NCBI RefSeq assembly: GCF_000716445.1
Contig: NZ_JNWK01000082.1
Coordinates: 1 to 28,515 of the forward strand
Length of the DNA stretch: 28,515 bases
Direction: 5' to 3'
Source: Streptomyces wedmorensis
Lineage (GTDB): Bacteria; Actinomycetota; Actinomycetes; Streptomycetales; Streptomycetaceae
Made by a program: the position numbers and the translations under genes. This document shows, in pieces, positions 9,101 through 16,167 of this stretch (position 1 is its first letter; every line of letters starts with the position of its first letter). Under the pieces are notes generated by a model. The model made no database searches, was not told the DNA's origin, and was given only the letters and a program-made list of their open reading frames with translations.

Positions 9101-9512
9101 GCAGCGCCCGCGCAGCCCGTTCGGTCACATCCGTGAGATCAAGCCGGACCTCCTCGACGTCGAACCGGTACCAGCCCTTTCCGCTGCGGATCACGGACCC
9201 GGTGTGCCGGACACCCGCCGCGTCGAGCGTTCTGCGCAGGGGGTTGATGTGACTGGCGAGCACGCTGGCTCCGGTCGCGGGCGGCTCCGAGCCCCAGACC
9301 GCGTACAGAAGCCGGTCATGGCTCACGACGGCCCCGTCGCGGAGCAGGAGAGCGGCGAGGACGGCCTGCCTCTTGGCAGGTCCCAGATCGAGCGGGGTCG
9401 CCCCCCGCCAGGCCCGAAGGGGTCCGAGCACATCGATCCGCAGCCGCTGCCCCGTGTCCGCGCCCACCGCACAGTCCCCCGATCTCCCGCTCCCTCGCTT
9501 CTCCCCCAGCAT
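6150..9512 (-). CDS. AfsR-type SARP regulator (SARP, NB-ARC and TPR domains)
   Basis: 1120 aa from ATG 9512, which is preceded by AGGGG; a longer start at 9542 adds 10 residues. Order: OmpR-like winged helix (about 22-100; LRIDVLGPLRAWRG, then SHINPLRRTLDAAG), BTAD domain (about 105-255, ending REELGVDPGDELRRVHQAVL), linker, NB-ARC ATPase with Walker A GGAAGIGKTALAVHW (about 351-365) and LLVLLDNA (Walker B), winged-helix segment, then C-terminal TPR repeats to the end. This is the full AfsR layout, a pleiotropic or cluster-situated activator that binds direct repeats at promoters. Codon 562 is TTA (7827-7829), so translation should depend on the bldA tRNA. It is convergent with corA. Its targets are not evident; the polyketide genes to the right are candidates only. 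Confidence 0.9.
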   Translation of the reverse strand: MLGEKRGSGRSGDCAVGADTGQRLRIDVLGPLRAWRGATPLDLGPAKRQAVLAALLLRDGAVVSHDRLLYAVWGSEPPATGASVLASHINPLRRTLDAAGVRHTGSVIRSGKGWYRFDVEEVRLDLTDVTERAARALLTKASGDMATAADQLGEALALFAGEPLAHLPGPFAQAERDRLTQRWRSLRRDRLDCLVTLGRFGDALDDLAVMSPSDGYDEALLALRMRALYGCGRQAEALKVYADTRVRLREELGVDPGDELRRVHQAVLRRDDAALGRPSPGAGSARSTPSRGGAPERSSPPSSRGTLRVPAELPHDTAGFAGREEELAALEALLPPQGADPARTVVISAIGGAAGIGKTALAVHWAHRVRDRFPDGQLYVNLHGFDHDRPPLTAGEALSLLLRSLGLDASDIPVDREDQARVYRTLLAGRRLLVLLDNAASADQVRPLLPGSPSCCVVVTSRNRLGDLVARDGSHSLPLDVLHPADSLVLLSRTLGAPRVATEPEAADELIRLCGSLPLALRVAAARLAGDPGLRLADLVAELSEGSRLEVLEGQESDASPLRTAFSVSYLALAPAARRLFRLLGLFPGPDITADVAAALLDVPPTQARRLLSALVAAHLVEPAAAGRYGFHDLLREYARERALAEEAAAERDAALRRAMLWYLGAARSAGGSWLFPELPRDLVRSSRQSLPSGPEAAPWLDVERANLLALIHHAGRNGPRAVAWHLTNALFGYFWLHLPRATWQDAAQSALDAAVAEGDLFGQAAMHSSLGLLTSDRGHARESMGHHLRVRAISRELGWQEGEAASLGGMALTEWAMARLPSAYDHVTTGLRMIRDTGNRHLEALGLVVLGVTCRDLGLLHEAAANLEAAIARNEEIGWSDHSLALQNLGLVYWELGRFQDGLDALGPRLATDDLDGHRSDRAMMLDAVARIALERGDHEAASEHAERALAVCGSRGRPWIRVGILTTTAACHRERGHLDLSERAGREALALARRSRYRRGEADCFLGLALTYQRLGRYDDARRDAEQALALARRHSFRVVEGQALTALSETAESEAAFDTAAAHAEEALTVHRRTGHRLGEARTLLILDRALRDTHPVGSRRWQAEAIFSDTGVPTRE

Positions 9513-9613
9513 TGCATCACCCCTACCCGGGGTGCCGCCCACGAGGTCGGGTCAGCGGATGGGCTCGCGTGCGCCGAGGAGCGTGGCGGTCGACGGCCAC
9601 GTTCCTCGGCGGG

Positions 9614-9670
9614 GCCGGCTTCCGCCGCATCCGCTTCCACGACCTCCACCACTCGACGGCCGCCCTGCTC
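9614..9670 (+). pseudogene. Tyrosine recombinase (integrase) fragment
   Basis: The bases encode GFRRIRFHDLHHSTAALL, which matches the box II region of tyrosine recombinases, usually written as IRFHDLRHSxATLL. The catalytic Arg of HxLR is His here (HDLHH), and nothing else of an integrase can be followed on either side. It is therefore a dead scrap about 60 bases long, probably left from an integrated plasmid or phage. It lies just upstream of the AfsR-type gene and next to the toxin system at 9.76-12.2 kb. Confidence 0.6.
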
Positions 9671-9718
9671 CGCCCACGTCCGCTGCCGTTGCCGTCAGCT
9701 ACTGCCGTCACACACACA

Positions 9719-9756
9719 CCACGAGGCCCTCCCGAAAGCTCGGGAGGGCCTCGTGG
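9719..9756. terminator. Perfect 17-bp hairpin, likely terminator
   Basis: CCACGAGGCCCTCCCGA (9719-9735) pairs without mismatch with its reverse complement at 9740-9756 around an AAGC loop. It begins 6 bases past the stop of the 85-aa gene on the minus strand, so it most likely terminates the HINT toxin operon and insulates the AfsR-type gene. No U-tract follows on the minus strand; the stem strength alone would have to do it. Confidence 0.8.
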
Positions 9757-9762
9757 CAATGG

Positions 9763-10020
9763 TTACGAGAATTCCGGCAACCATTCCCAGTCGCCGGGCA
9801 GGGACCGCAACCGACTGAATCCCTGTTCGAGACAGTCACTCAGGCTGGAGGATTCGGCACGAATGAATCCCTGCTCGCCCAGTCCTGGACCCGACATCAC
9901 CACAGTCCAGGGCTCGCCATCTTCCGCCATCCTCTCGTCGTCCACCTTGAGGATCACGGTGACGCCTGAGCGGCCCAGCCTCTCCATGAGCTGCTCCATG
10001 TCCATCCTCTGCACTCCCAT
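9763..10020 (-). CDS. Probable immunity protein for the Doc-like toxin
   Basis: 85 aa, small and acidic, with VTVILKVDDERM near residues 20-31 and WTVVMSGPGLGEQGF near 38-52. I do not recognise the family. Its ATG at 10020 shares one base with the toxin stop (TGATG), and GAGGGG lies about 6 bases upstream, so the two proteins are translationally coupled. A small gene directly after a polymorphic toxin is almost always its immunity gene, and that is the basis of the call. No Phd-like DNA-binding segment is visible, so it does not look like the usual antitoxin of free Doc. GC content looks lower than in the surrounding genes. The strong hairpin just downstream closes the operon. Confidence 0.65.
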   Translation of the reverse strand: MGVQRMDMEQLMERLGRSGVTVILKVDDERMAEDGEPWTVVMSGPGLGEQGFIRAESSSLSDCLEQGFSRLRSLPGDWEWLPEFS

Positions 10021-12197
10021 CAGTAACCCCTCAAGGCTGCCGAGATGCCGCTGACATCGTGCAGCTGACCTTTGCCGACTCGGTCGATGACCCTTCGAAG
10101 GTCGGCGGAGGTGGGGCCGCTCGTGACCCGGTTCCGACGCATCAGCTCTTCCACGACAGCCTGGGCAGTGCGCTTGCTTCCGTTGTCGAACATGTGACCA
10201 CCGGCAATATCGCGAATCACGACGGCCGACTTGTCCCAGAAGCTGTGGTATCGGCTGGCGTTGGCCATGGTGTTGGCCGGTGAACCGCTCAGCAGGGTTT
10301 GACCGCCGAAACCACGATTGATCTTGACGATCTCGTCAGGGGTCACACCTACCTTGAAGCCGCCGGTCAGCGAGCAGTTGGAATTGTGAACGAGGACCGG
10401 CGTCTGTCCCGCCAGCACATAGTACGTGTGCAGGTCGGAGACGGTGAGGTCGTGTGTGCGGTACGGCGCTTGCTCGTTGCGGGCCTTGGTCACGACGGCC
10501 CGGGCGCCATTCGGTGTGTGTAGTTCGTCGCCGGGTCGGAGGTCTCGGGCGTTACTCCACTGCTGGTGGTTCGTCACCCAGAAGGGGTGGTTGTCCGTCG
10601 CGGTGATGTCGGCGGAGCCTGGCGCGGTCGTGACGGTGAGGTGGGTGAAGTGTTTGTCGCCGGCGGTGGTGAAGGTGTTGGTCACCGGCCGGGTGGAGGT
10701 GAGCCCTGTCCGCGGGTCGCCTGCGGTGACCAGGTCGCCGATGCGGATGTCCTCGATGGCGCGGGTGGTGTGGTCGGCCAGGAGCACCTGGGTGCCCGCG
10801 GGGAAGCTGTGCGGCTTGGCGCAGTCCGCGGCGTCGCGTTCCGACCGCGCTTGGTCGGCGAGCTTCTTCGCCTCGACCTTGGCCAGCGCGCGGGCGTCGA
10901 TGAAGGTGTCGGCACGGAGGGGATAGGTGAGGCGGACCTTGCAGCCGCAGGCCTGGGCGTCGGCTTCTGCCTGGGCTTGGACGCGGGCTGAGACTGAGGA
11001 GTAGAGCGGTCCGGCTCCCGGGTTGGTGCACTTCAGGGTGCCGGCGACGGAGTTGCCTCGGACCGGGAAGGTGCGCTGTGGGCTGGTGCAGGAGCCGGCG
11101 GGTTTGCCGTCGATGGAGAAGGTCGCGTTCATCACCGCGGTGACTTCGCCTCGGGTGACGCGTTCCTTCCGGGCGATGGAGGTGACCTCGCCCGTGAAGG
11201 CTTGGGTGGCGGTGCAGCCCGTGGGGCCGCAGTCCATCTCGCCCGAGCCGTCGAGGGTGAAGGTGATGCCTCCGTCGGTTGCGTCCTCGAGCTGGTCCGC
11301 GTACTCGACCAGCGTGTCGAACATCCGGTCGGCGGCGTCGGCGAGAACCGGAGTCAGGTCCATTCCCTCGGCGCCACCGGACGCCAGGGGCCCGGTGGTG
11401 ACCCTGCGGGGAGCCGTCGGGGCCTCCCCGTTCTCCAGTTGGTCCCTCACGTCGGCGAGCCCTTCGCGGAGGTCGTATGCCTCCAGCCGCAGCACCCGGT
11501 GCGGCTTCGCCCTCGTCACCAGCAGACGGCCGGCCGAGGTGTCGATGCCGAGTGCGGGCACGCCGTTCACGCTGTGCGGCGGCTTCGGCCCGTTCGCCGG
11601 TGACGGGGACTTCTCCAGGTCGGCCAGAGCCTTCGCCAGCACGGCTGCCAGCTTCGACGGAGCGATGGTGCGAGCCAGCGCCTCGTCCATGAGCGTGGAT
11701 CCGTCGTCCAGCCCGACGATCCACTCGCTGGGCGGCGCCTTCTCGTCCGCTCCCACGTCCCTGCCGGGAGCTGGGTCGGTCTGCCAGCGTGTGAACGTCC
11801 TCCCGCCGATGCGCAGCACGTCTCGACCGGTGTCGCTTCTGCCGGACTTGGTGGTGCCGTAGGTGCTTCCTGCCGCGGTCACCGTGAAGGTGTTCTCGGT
11901 GATGCCGAACGAGGAAGTGTCCTTGTAGTGCACACCCGGGGCGGTGGCGAGGCCTTCCACCGCCTCGCGGAACGGCTGCAGGTCACGCGCCGTCGCCCTG
12001 GAACCGTCGGGTGCGCTGCCGGAGTTCAGCAAGGTGACTGCGATGACGGCGATCACCAGAGTCAGGATCCAGGCCGGCAGGGCGATCCGCGGCCACGAGC
12101 CGAGCCGTTGCCATCCTTCGTACGCCGGGCTTGTCGTACCGGCGGGCCCGAAGCGGGGCTCGCCGTCTTCACCGGAGGCGGGGTTCTGTTGGGACAC
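10020..12197 (-). CDS. Membrane-anchored HINT polymorphic toxin with Doc/Fic-like C-terminal domain
   Basis: 725 aa from GTG 12197 (AAGGGGGAC upstream). A short cytoplasmic N-terminus precedes one TM helix (38-57, PAWILTLVIAVIAVTLL). An exported region of about 400 residues follows, with Cys at 323, 328, 370, 390, 417 and 419. Then comes a pre-toxin HINT domain (459-605): Cys459 in CAKPHSFPAGTQV, NHPFW at 536-540, and VLVHN at 601-605, where autocleavage is expected. Residues 606-725 resemble Doc: TPDEIVKIN at 619-627, the Fic-type motif HMFDNGSKRTA at 668-678, and a QLHDVSGISAAL tail. Doc transfers phosphate to EF-Tu and other Fic proteins AMPylate targets; which reaction applies is unknown. 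Ser674 sits where Doc has Asn. The HINT and TM assignments are firm; the Doc call rests on motif and helix order. The 85-aa gene follows immediately. Confidence 0.82.
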   Translation of the reverse strand: MSQQNPASGEDGEPRFGPAGTTSPAYEGWQRLGSWPRIALPAWILTLVIAVIAVTLLNSGSAPDGSRATARDLQPFREAVEGLATAPGVHYKDTSSFGITENTFTVTAAGSTYGTTKSGRSDTGRDVLRIGGRTFTRWQTDPAPGRDVGADEKAPPSEWIVGLDDGSTLMDEALARTIAPSKLAAVLAKALADLEKSPSPANGPKPPHSVNGVPALGIDTSAGRLLVTRAKPHRVLRLEAYDLREGLADVRDQLENGEAPTAPRRVTTGPLASGGAEGMDLTPVLADAADRMFDTLVEYADQLEDATDGGITFTLDGSGEMDCGPTGCTATQAFTGEVTSIARKERVTRGEVTAVMNATFSIDGKPAGSCTSPQRTFPVRGNSVAGTLKCTNPGAGPLYSSVSARVQAQAEADAQACGCKVRLTYPLRADTFIDARALAKVEAKKLADQARSERDAADCAKPHSFPAGTQVLLADHTTRAIEDIRIGDLVTAGDPRTGLTSTRPVTNTFTTAGDKHFTHLTVTTAPGSADITATDNHPFWVTNHQQWSNARDLRPGDELHTPNGARAVVTKARNEQAPYRTHDLTVSDLHTYYVLAGQTPVLVHNSNCSLTGGFKVGVTPDEIVKINRGFGGQTLLSGSPANTMANASRYHSFWDKSAVVIRDIAGGHMFDNGSKRTAQAVVEELMRRNRVTSGPTSADLRRVIDRVGKGQLHDVSGISAALRGY

Positions 12198-12638
12198 GCT
12201 GTCCCCCTTCGTGTTTCACGCACTGGTCTGGGCAAGCCCGCGGCCTGGACCGGCCGCGGCGGAGAGAGGGACCTGAGACCCAGGCGAGGCACGGCCGGCC
12301 CGACACGAGCGCGTCGAGGCGAGGCGATCGTGACCGGGAACGGCCCTGAACCCGTCTGGGCCGGGTCATGCGGCAGCCTCGCGGCTCGCGTTGCAATTCC
12401 GTTGAAGCGACGATGAAGTGGACCGGCGTACGGGTCCGGCCCAGCCACATCCGTTCCGCCGGGACCGCTCCGCCTCCAGGCAGGGCGACACTCCGAGGAC
12501 CCCGACGGAGCCACCGAGAAGTCATCGGAGGCGCTGCGCGCAAAACCGGAATACCCGGAGTACGCACGGAGAATTCGGATGCTCGACAACGGGCGCTCCG
12601 TGGCCGTGGCCTTCATCCGTGCTCATATCAATGAAGGA

Positions 12639-12760
12639 GGAATGAATTTCGACCGCATGCCGGAACAGGACCGGCCGGGGGATATCAGTTCGCGATCGGC
12701 TCGACGGGGATGGCCCGCACCGGCTTGTACGTGATCTACAAGCGGCGGGACCGGCCGTTG
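12639..12760 (+). pseudogene. C-terminal remnant of a second corA-like gene, frameshifted
   Basis: From GGA 12639 one frame reads GMNFDRMPEQDRPG. After a one-base loss near 12680 the next frame reads GGYQFAIGSTGMARTGLYVIYKRRDRPL. Together they align end to end with the tail of the intact CorA at 4972-6078 (GMNFDNMPEL ... GGYPFAVVLM ... TSLYVVFKRKDWL). A hand alignment gives about 84 of 120 identical bases, or 70%. The GMN motif and the basic tail are kept, while the TM2 core (STGMARTG) has lost its hydrophobicity. Nothing CorA-like could be seen upstream. It is a decayed fragment of a divergent paralogue, not a recent copy. Confidence 0.75.
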
Positions 12761-13029
12761 GACGATCGACCCGCCGGCGTCCAACCGGCCTCGCTCAGAA
12801 GCCGGTTCGAGCTGGCCGATCGGTGCCAGCCCCTGGTCGGCGGGTGGGGGTTGGCACGGACATCCGGGACACGGGACACCCGAACACATCCATCTCCGGA
12901 GCCTTTTGCCGACTCGTGAAAGGTCAGCCATATCGGATGTGTTGGGGTATCACCGCCGACGCGGAGGCCGCCGCCCGTAAACGGAACTGAAGGGTCGACG
13001 ACACGCGCTGTCCGCGATTTCAAACGACG

Positions 13030-13058
13030 TTGACAGTCACGGGCAGACTCGAAATGAT
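13030..13058 (+). promoter_or_regulatory. Candidate sigma-70-type promoter for the LAL regulator
   Basis: TTGACA (13030-13035) is a perfect -35 box. After 17 bases comes AATGAT (13053-13058), 4 of 6 matches to TATAAT. Transcription would start near 13065 and leave a leader of about 230 bases before ATG 13296. This is the best consensus promoter I saw in the region. Confidence 0.5.
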
Positions 13059-13123
13059 CCCGAACATCGAGCAGTTCCCCGTGTCTGACGCGGGGCCTGA
13101 TCCGGCACGGGGGGAGAGACATC

Positions 13124-13243
13124 GTGGAGGCCGACGTACGTCGTCCCGCGGTCGGTGGAGTCCCCCGGTCCGAGGAAGGCGCGTGGGCCCCGCCACGCCC
13201 CTGGGACACACCCCGCACCGCGCAGGCGCGAAGACCGGGATGA
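13124..13243 (+). other. Possible 39-aa leader ORF upstream of the LAL gene
   Basis: GTG 13124 is preceded by GGGGGAGAG at 7 bases or so, and opens a 39-codon frame ending at TGA 13241-13243. It lies in the predicted leader of the LAL regulator, 52 bases before its ATG. The peptide (VEADVRRPAVGG...) resembles nothing I know and its codon use is not diagnostic. It could be a regulatory uORF or chance. Confidence 0.25.
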
Positions 13244-13295
13244 CCGCCCCCGCCCCGTTCGGCTGTCATCGGTTCCGTCACCCCAGAGGCACGCA

Positions 13296-16133
13296 ATGCA
13301 CGCAATGCACGCAGCGCCGGAGAACCCCACACCCCACACACCCGATCTGGTAGAGCGTGACGAGGCCCTCGCGGCGCTCGGCCTGCTGCTCGACAAGTCC
13401 GCCTCCGGCAGAGGGCGGATCGCCCTCGTCCACGCCCCGCTGGGCGGCGGCAAGAGCAAACTCCTGCACGACTTCCTCGAAACCGTCGACCCCGCCGAGG
13501 GGCTCGTGCTCAGCGCGACCGCGTCCTGCCCCGAGCGCGCGCTCCCCTTCGGAGTCCTGTCGCAGCTCTTCCAGACGTCCCAGGTCCCGCAGCGCGTACG
13601 CGACGACATGGACGCCCTGTTCAGCGCGATGCCGGCCCGCGAGGAGGCCGTCGGCCCGGCCACCGCCGGTCTGCCGGCGGAGACGATGACCACCCTCCGC
13701 AAGATCGTCCTCGCGCTGGTCGACCTCGCCGAGAACCGCCGGCTCGTGATCGGGATCGACAACCTCCACGAAGTCGACGCCCCCTCCCTGCGCTACCTGG
13801 CGTCGATCCTCCCCCGGCTCCGGAACGTGAGTTCGCTGGTCGTCATGACCGACGACACCGGCCGGCGCGCCACCAGCGACCGACTGCGGACCGACCTGCT
13901 CCGGCAGCCCAACCTCCACCGGATCGACCTGGGACTCCTGACGCGGGCAGGCGTCCGCCGGCTGCTCACCCAGCACCTCGGCGCGGCGGAGGCGGCCCGG
14001 CTCACCGCCGGATTCGCCGAGGTGAGCGGTGGCAACCCGCTCGTCCTTCAGCACCTCCTGAGCGATCACCGCGCCGGTCTCGGAGACGATCCGCGCGCCT
14101 ACAGCCGCGCCCTGCTGAACTGCCTGTTCCACGGCGAACCCGACCTGCTCGTCGTACTGCGCGCCCTCGCGGTCCTCGGGCACGACGCTCCGCCGCAGCG
14201 GCTCGCCCTGCTCGCCGGGCTCGACGTGGCGGCGGTCGAAGGCGCTCTGCACGCCCTGAACAGCGCCGGGTTGGTGAACGGGACCGCGTTCCGACATCCC
14301 ACGGCGGCCGCCGACGTGCTGGACGACATGCCGGCAGCCGACCACGCCGCGCTGCGGCGCCGAGCCGCCGAACTCCTCCACGCCGAGAGCGCCCCGGCCG
14401 TCGCGGTCGCCGAACAGCTCGTGGCCGTCGGACACACCGGGCCGCCCTGGGCCGGGGACGTCCTCCTCGAGGCGGCCCGCGACTCCCTCTCCGCCCACCG
14501 GCCCCGACGGGCGGCCGACTACCTGGAGCTCGCCGAGCGCACCGGCGGCGACGACTCGTCACGAGCGGCCGTACGGGCCCGCCTCGGCCGCCTCAAGTGG
14601 CAGCTCCAGCCGCCGTCGGCCGTGCACTCCCTGGCACCGCTGATCGAGGACGTGTCGGCCGGACGCACCGGCACGCACGAACTGCTCGACCTGCTGTGGG
14701 CCCTGTCCTGGCACGGCGAACCCGACAGGGTCCACGACCTGTTGCGGCAGGCCGAGGCCCGGTGGCACGAGCTCGACGACGAGGACCTCACCGCCCTGCA
14801 CAGCGTGCGCACCTGGCTGGCCTGCGCGTACCCCGCGTATCCGGGCGGCACGCCCCGGCCGCCGGCGCCCGCCGCCCCGTACCGTGCGCCCGGCCATCAG
14901 CTCGACCCCTGGTCGACGGCGGCGGCCCTCGCCGAGGACCTCATCCGCGGCGACGCCACGCGGCTCGCGGCCCGGGCCGATGCCGTGCTGCACACGGCGC
15001 GGCCCGATCACCACTCGCTGTGGAACGGCGAGGCCGCGCTGCTCGCCCTCCTGTGCCTGGTGTACACCGACAGCTTCGAGACCGCGACCGGTTGGTGCGA
15101 CCATCTACTGGACGAGGCCAGTACCCGCAACACCCCGACCTGGTCGGCTGTTTTCACCGCCGTACGGGCCGAAACGGCGCTGCGAGCGGGCGACTTGAAC
15201 GCCGCTTCGGCAGCCGCGCGGCAAGCGCTCGACCTGCTCCAGGCCGACGCGTGGGGCGTGGCGCTCGGCCTGCCGCTGGGCACGCTGGTGCTGGCCAACG
15301 TCCGCATGGGCAGGCTCGACCAGGCGGCGGACCTGCTCGCGGAGCCGTTCCCCGAGGCGATGCTCCGCAGCCGCTACGGACTGCACTATCTGTACGCCCG
15401 CGGCCACTACCGCCTCGCCACCGGGCAGGCCCGGTCCGCGCTCGCCGACTTCCTCCAGTGCGGCAAGCTCACCCGGAGATGGGCCCTTCGCGGCACCGGC
15501 CCCGTGCCCTGGCGCACCAGCGCCGCCGAGGCCTGGCTCAAGCTCGGCAAGCAGGACCAGGCGGGACTGCTCGCCCGGGACGAACTCAGCAGGCTCTCCC
15601 CGGACAGCCACCGGGCCCGCGGCCTCGCGCTGCGCGTGCTCGCGGCGGCGGCGGGCACCGCCGAGCGGCCACGGCTGCTCGAAGAGGCCGTCGACGTCAT
15701 CAAGGAGTGCGACGACAAGTTCGAGCTGGCCCGCACCCTGAGCGACCTGTCCCAGGCCCACAAGGCGGCCGGTGACCACGGCAGTGCCCGGCGGGCGGCG
15801 CGCAGGGCTTGGCCGATAGCCCGGGCCTCCGGCGCGGAGACCCTCTGCCGCGAAGTCGCTCCCGGCCCGCCGGCTCCCGTCGAGCCCGCGGACCGTCCGG
15901 CCAGGAAGGCCCCGAAGGGCGGCGCCCCCGCCGCCGTCGCCACCCCCGCCACCCCCGCCGCCGCCGTCGCCGCCCTGACGACCCGGGAGAGGCACGTCGC
16001 CACGCTCGCCGGCCGCGGCTACACCAACCAGGAGATCGCGGCCCAGCTGCTGATCACCCACAGCACGGTGGAACAGCACCTCACCCGGGTGTTCCGCAAA
16101 CTCAATGTGAAGCGCCGTCAGGACCTGCCGTGA
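13296..16133 (+). CDS. LAL-family (LuxR-type, ATP-binding) transcriptional regulator
   Basis: 945 aa from ATG 13296, with AGAGG 6 bases upstream; homology begins at LVERDEALAALGLLLD, only 14 residues in. The AAA-like ATPase has a P-loop HAPLGGGKSKLL (Gly-Lys-Ser at 51-53) and LVIGIDNLHEVDAPSLRYL (Walker B, about 149-167). A long helical/TPR-like middle is followed by a Pro/Ala linker and a LuxR helix-turn-helix at 894-945 (LTTRERHVATLAGRGYTNQEIA ... STVEQHL). LALs are pathway-specific activators of type I PKS clusters, PikD being an example. I saw no TTA codon. The protein stops soon after the HTH, as is usual. It heads a rightward run with the phosphoesterase and PPTase and probably activates the convergent PKS operon. 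A 9-bp repeat (GCACGCAAT) straddles the start codon. Confidence 0.9.
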   Translation: MHAMHAAPENPTPHTPDLVERDEALAALGLLLDKSASGRGRIALVHAPLGGGKSKLLHDFLETVDPAEGLVLSATASCPERALPFGVLSQLFQTSQVPQRVRDDMDALFSAMPAREEAVGPATAGLPAETMTTLRKIVLALVDLAENRRLVIGIDNLHEVDAPSLRYLASILPRLRNVSSLVVMTDDTGRRATSDRLRTDLLRQPNLHRIDLGLLTRAGVRRLLTQHLGAAEAARLTAGFAEVSGGNPLVLQHLLSDHRAGLGDDPRAYSRALLNCLFHGEPDLLVVLRALAVLGHDAPPQRLALLAGLDVAAVEGALHALNSAGLVNGTAFRHPTAAADVLDDMPAADHAALRRRAAELLHAESAPAVAVAEQLVAVGHTGPPWAGDVLLEAARDSLSAHRPRRAADYLELAERTGGDDSSRAAVRARLGRLKWQLQPPSAVHSLAPLIEDVSAGRTGTHELLDLLWALSWHGEPDRVHDLLRQAEARWHELDDEDLTALHSVRTWLACAYPAYPGGTPRPPAPAAPYRAPGHQLDPWSTAAALAEDLIRGDATRLAARADAVLHTARPDHHSLWNGEAALLALLCLVYTDSFETATGWCDHLLDEASTRNTPTWSAVFTAVRAETALRAGDLNAASAAARQALDLLQADAWGVALGLPLGTLVLANVRMGRLDQAADLLAEPFPEAMLRSRYGLHYLYARGHYRLATGQARSALADFLQCGKLTRRWALRGTGPVPWRTSAAEAWLKLGKQDQAGLLARDELSRLSPDSHRARGLALRVLAAAAGTAERPRLLEEAVDVIKECDDKFELARTLSDLSQAHKAAGDHGSARRAARRAWPIARASGAETLCREVAPGPPAPVEPADRPARKAPKGGAPAAVATPATPAAAVAALTTRERHVATLAGRGYTNQEIAAQLLITHSTVEQHLTRVFRKLNVKRRQDLP

Positions 16134-16167
16134 AGGCCCCCGTTCGCCCCGGTGGAAGGACACCCGC

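Larger units (their letters stand above)
12198..13295. other. 1.1-kb intergenic region between divergent toxin and LAL regulator genes
   Basis: This gap must hold the toxin promoter (minus strand) and the LAL promoter (plus strand). It contains a corA-like remnant (12639-12760), a good -35/-10 pair (13030-13058) and a possible leader ORF (13124-13243), each listed separately. In 12198-12638 no open frame shows recognisable conserved sequence, and no convincing promoter for the toxin gene could be picked out. Confidence 0.6.

Noticed and set aside
4972..12760. corA and its remnant as the two ends (att sites) of an integrated element, with the integrase scrap inside
   Set aside because: The two copies share only about 70% identity spread over 120 bases with no long identical core, and the remnant is frameshifted. 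Recent site-specific integration would leave an identical core.
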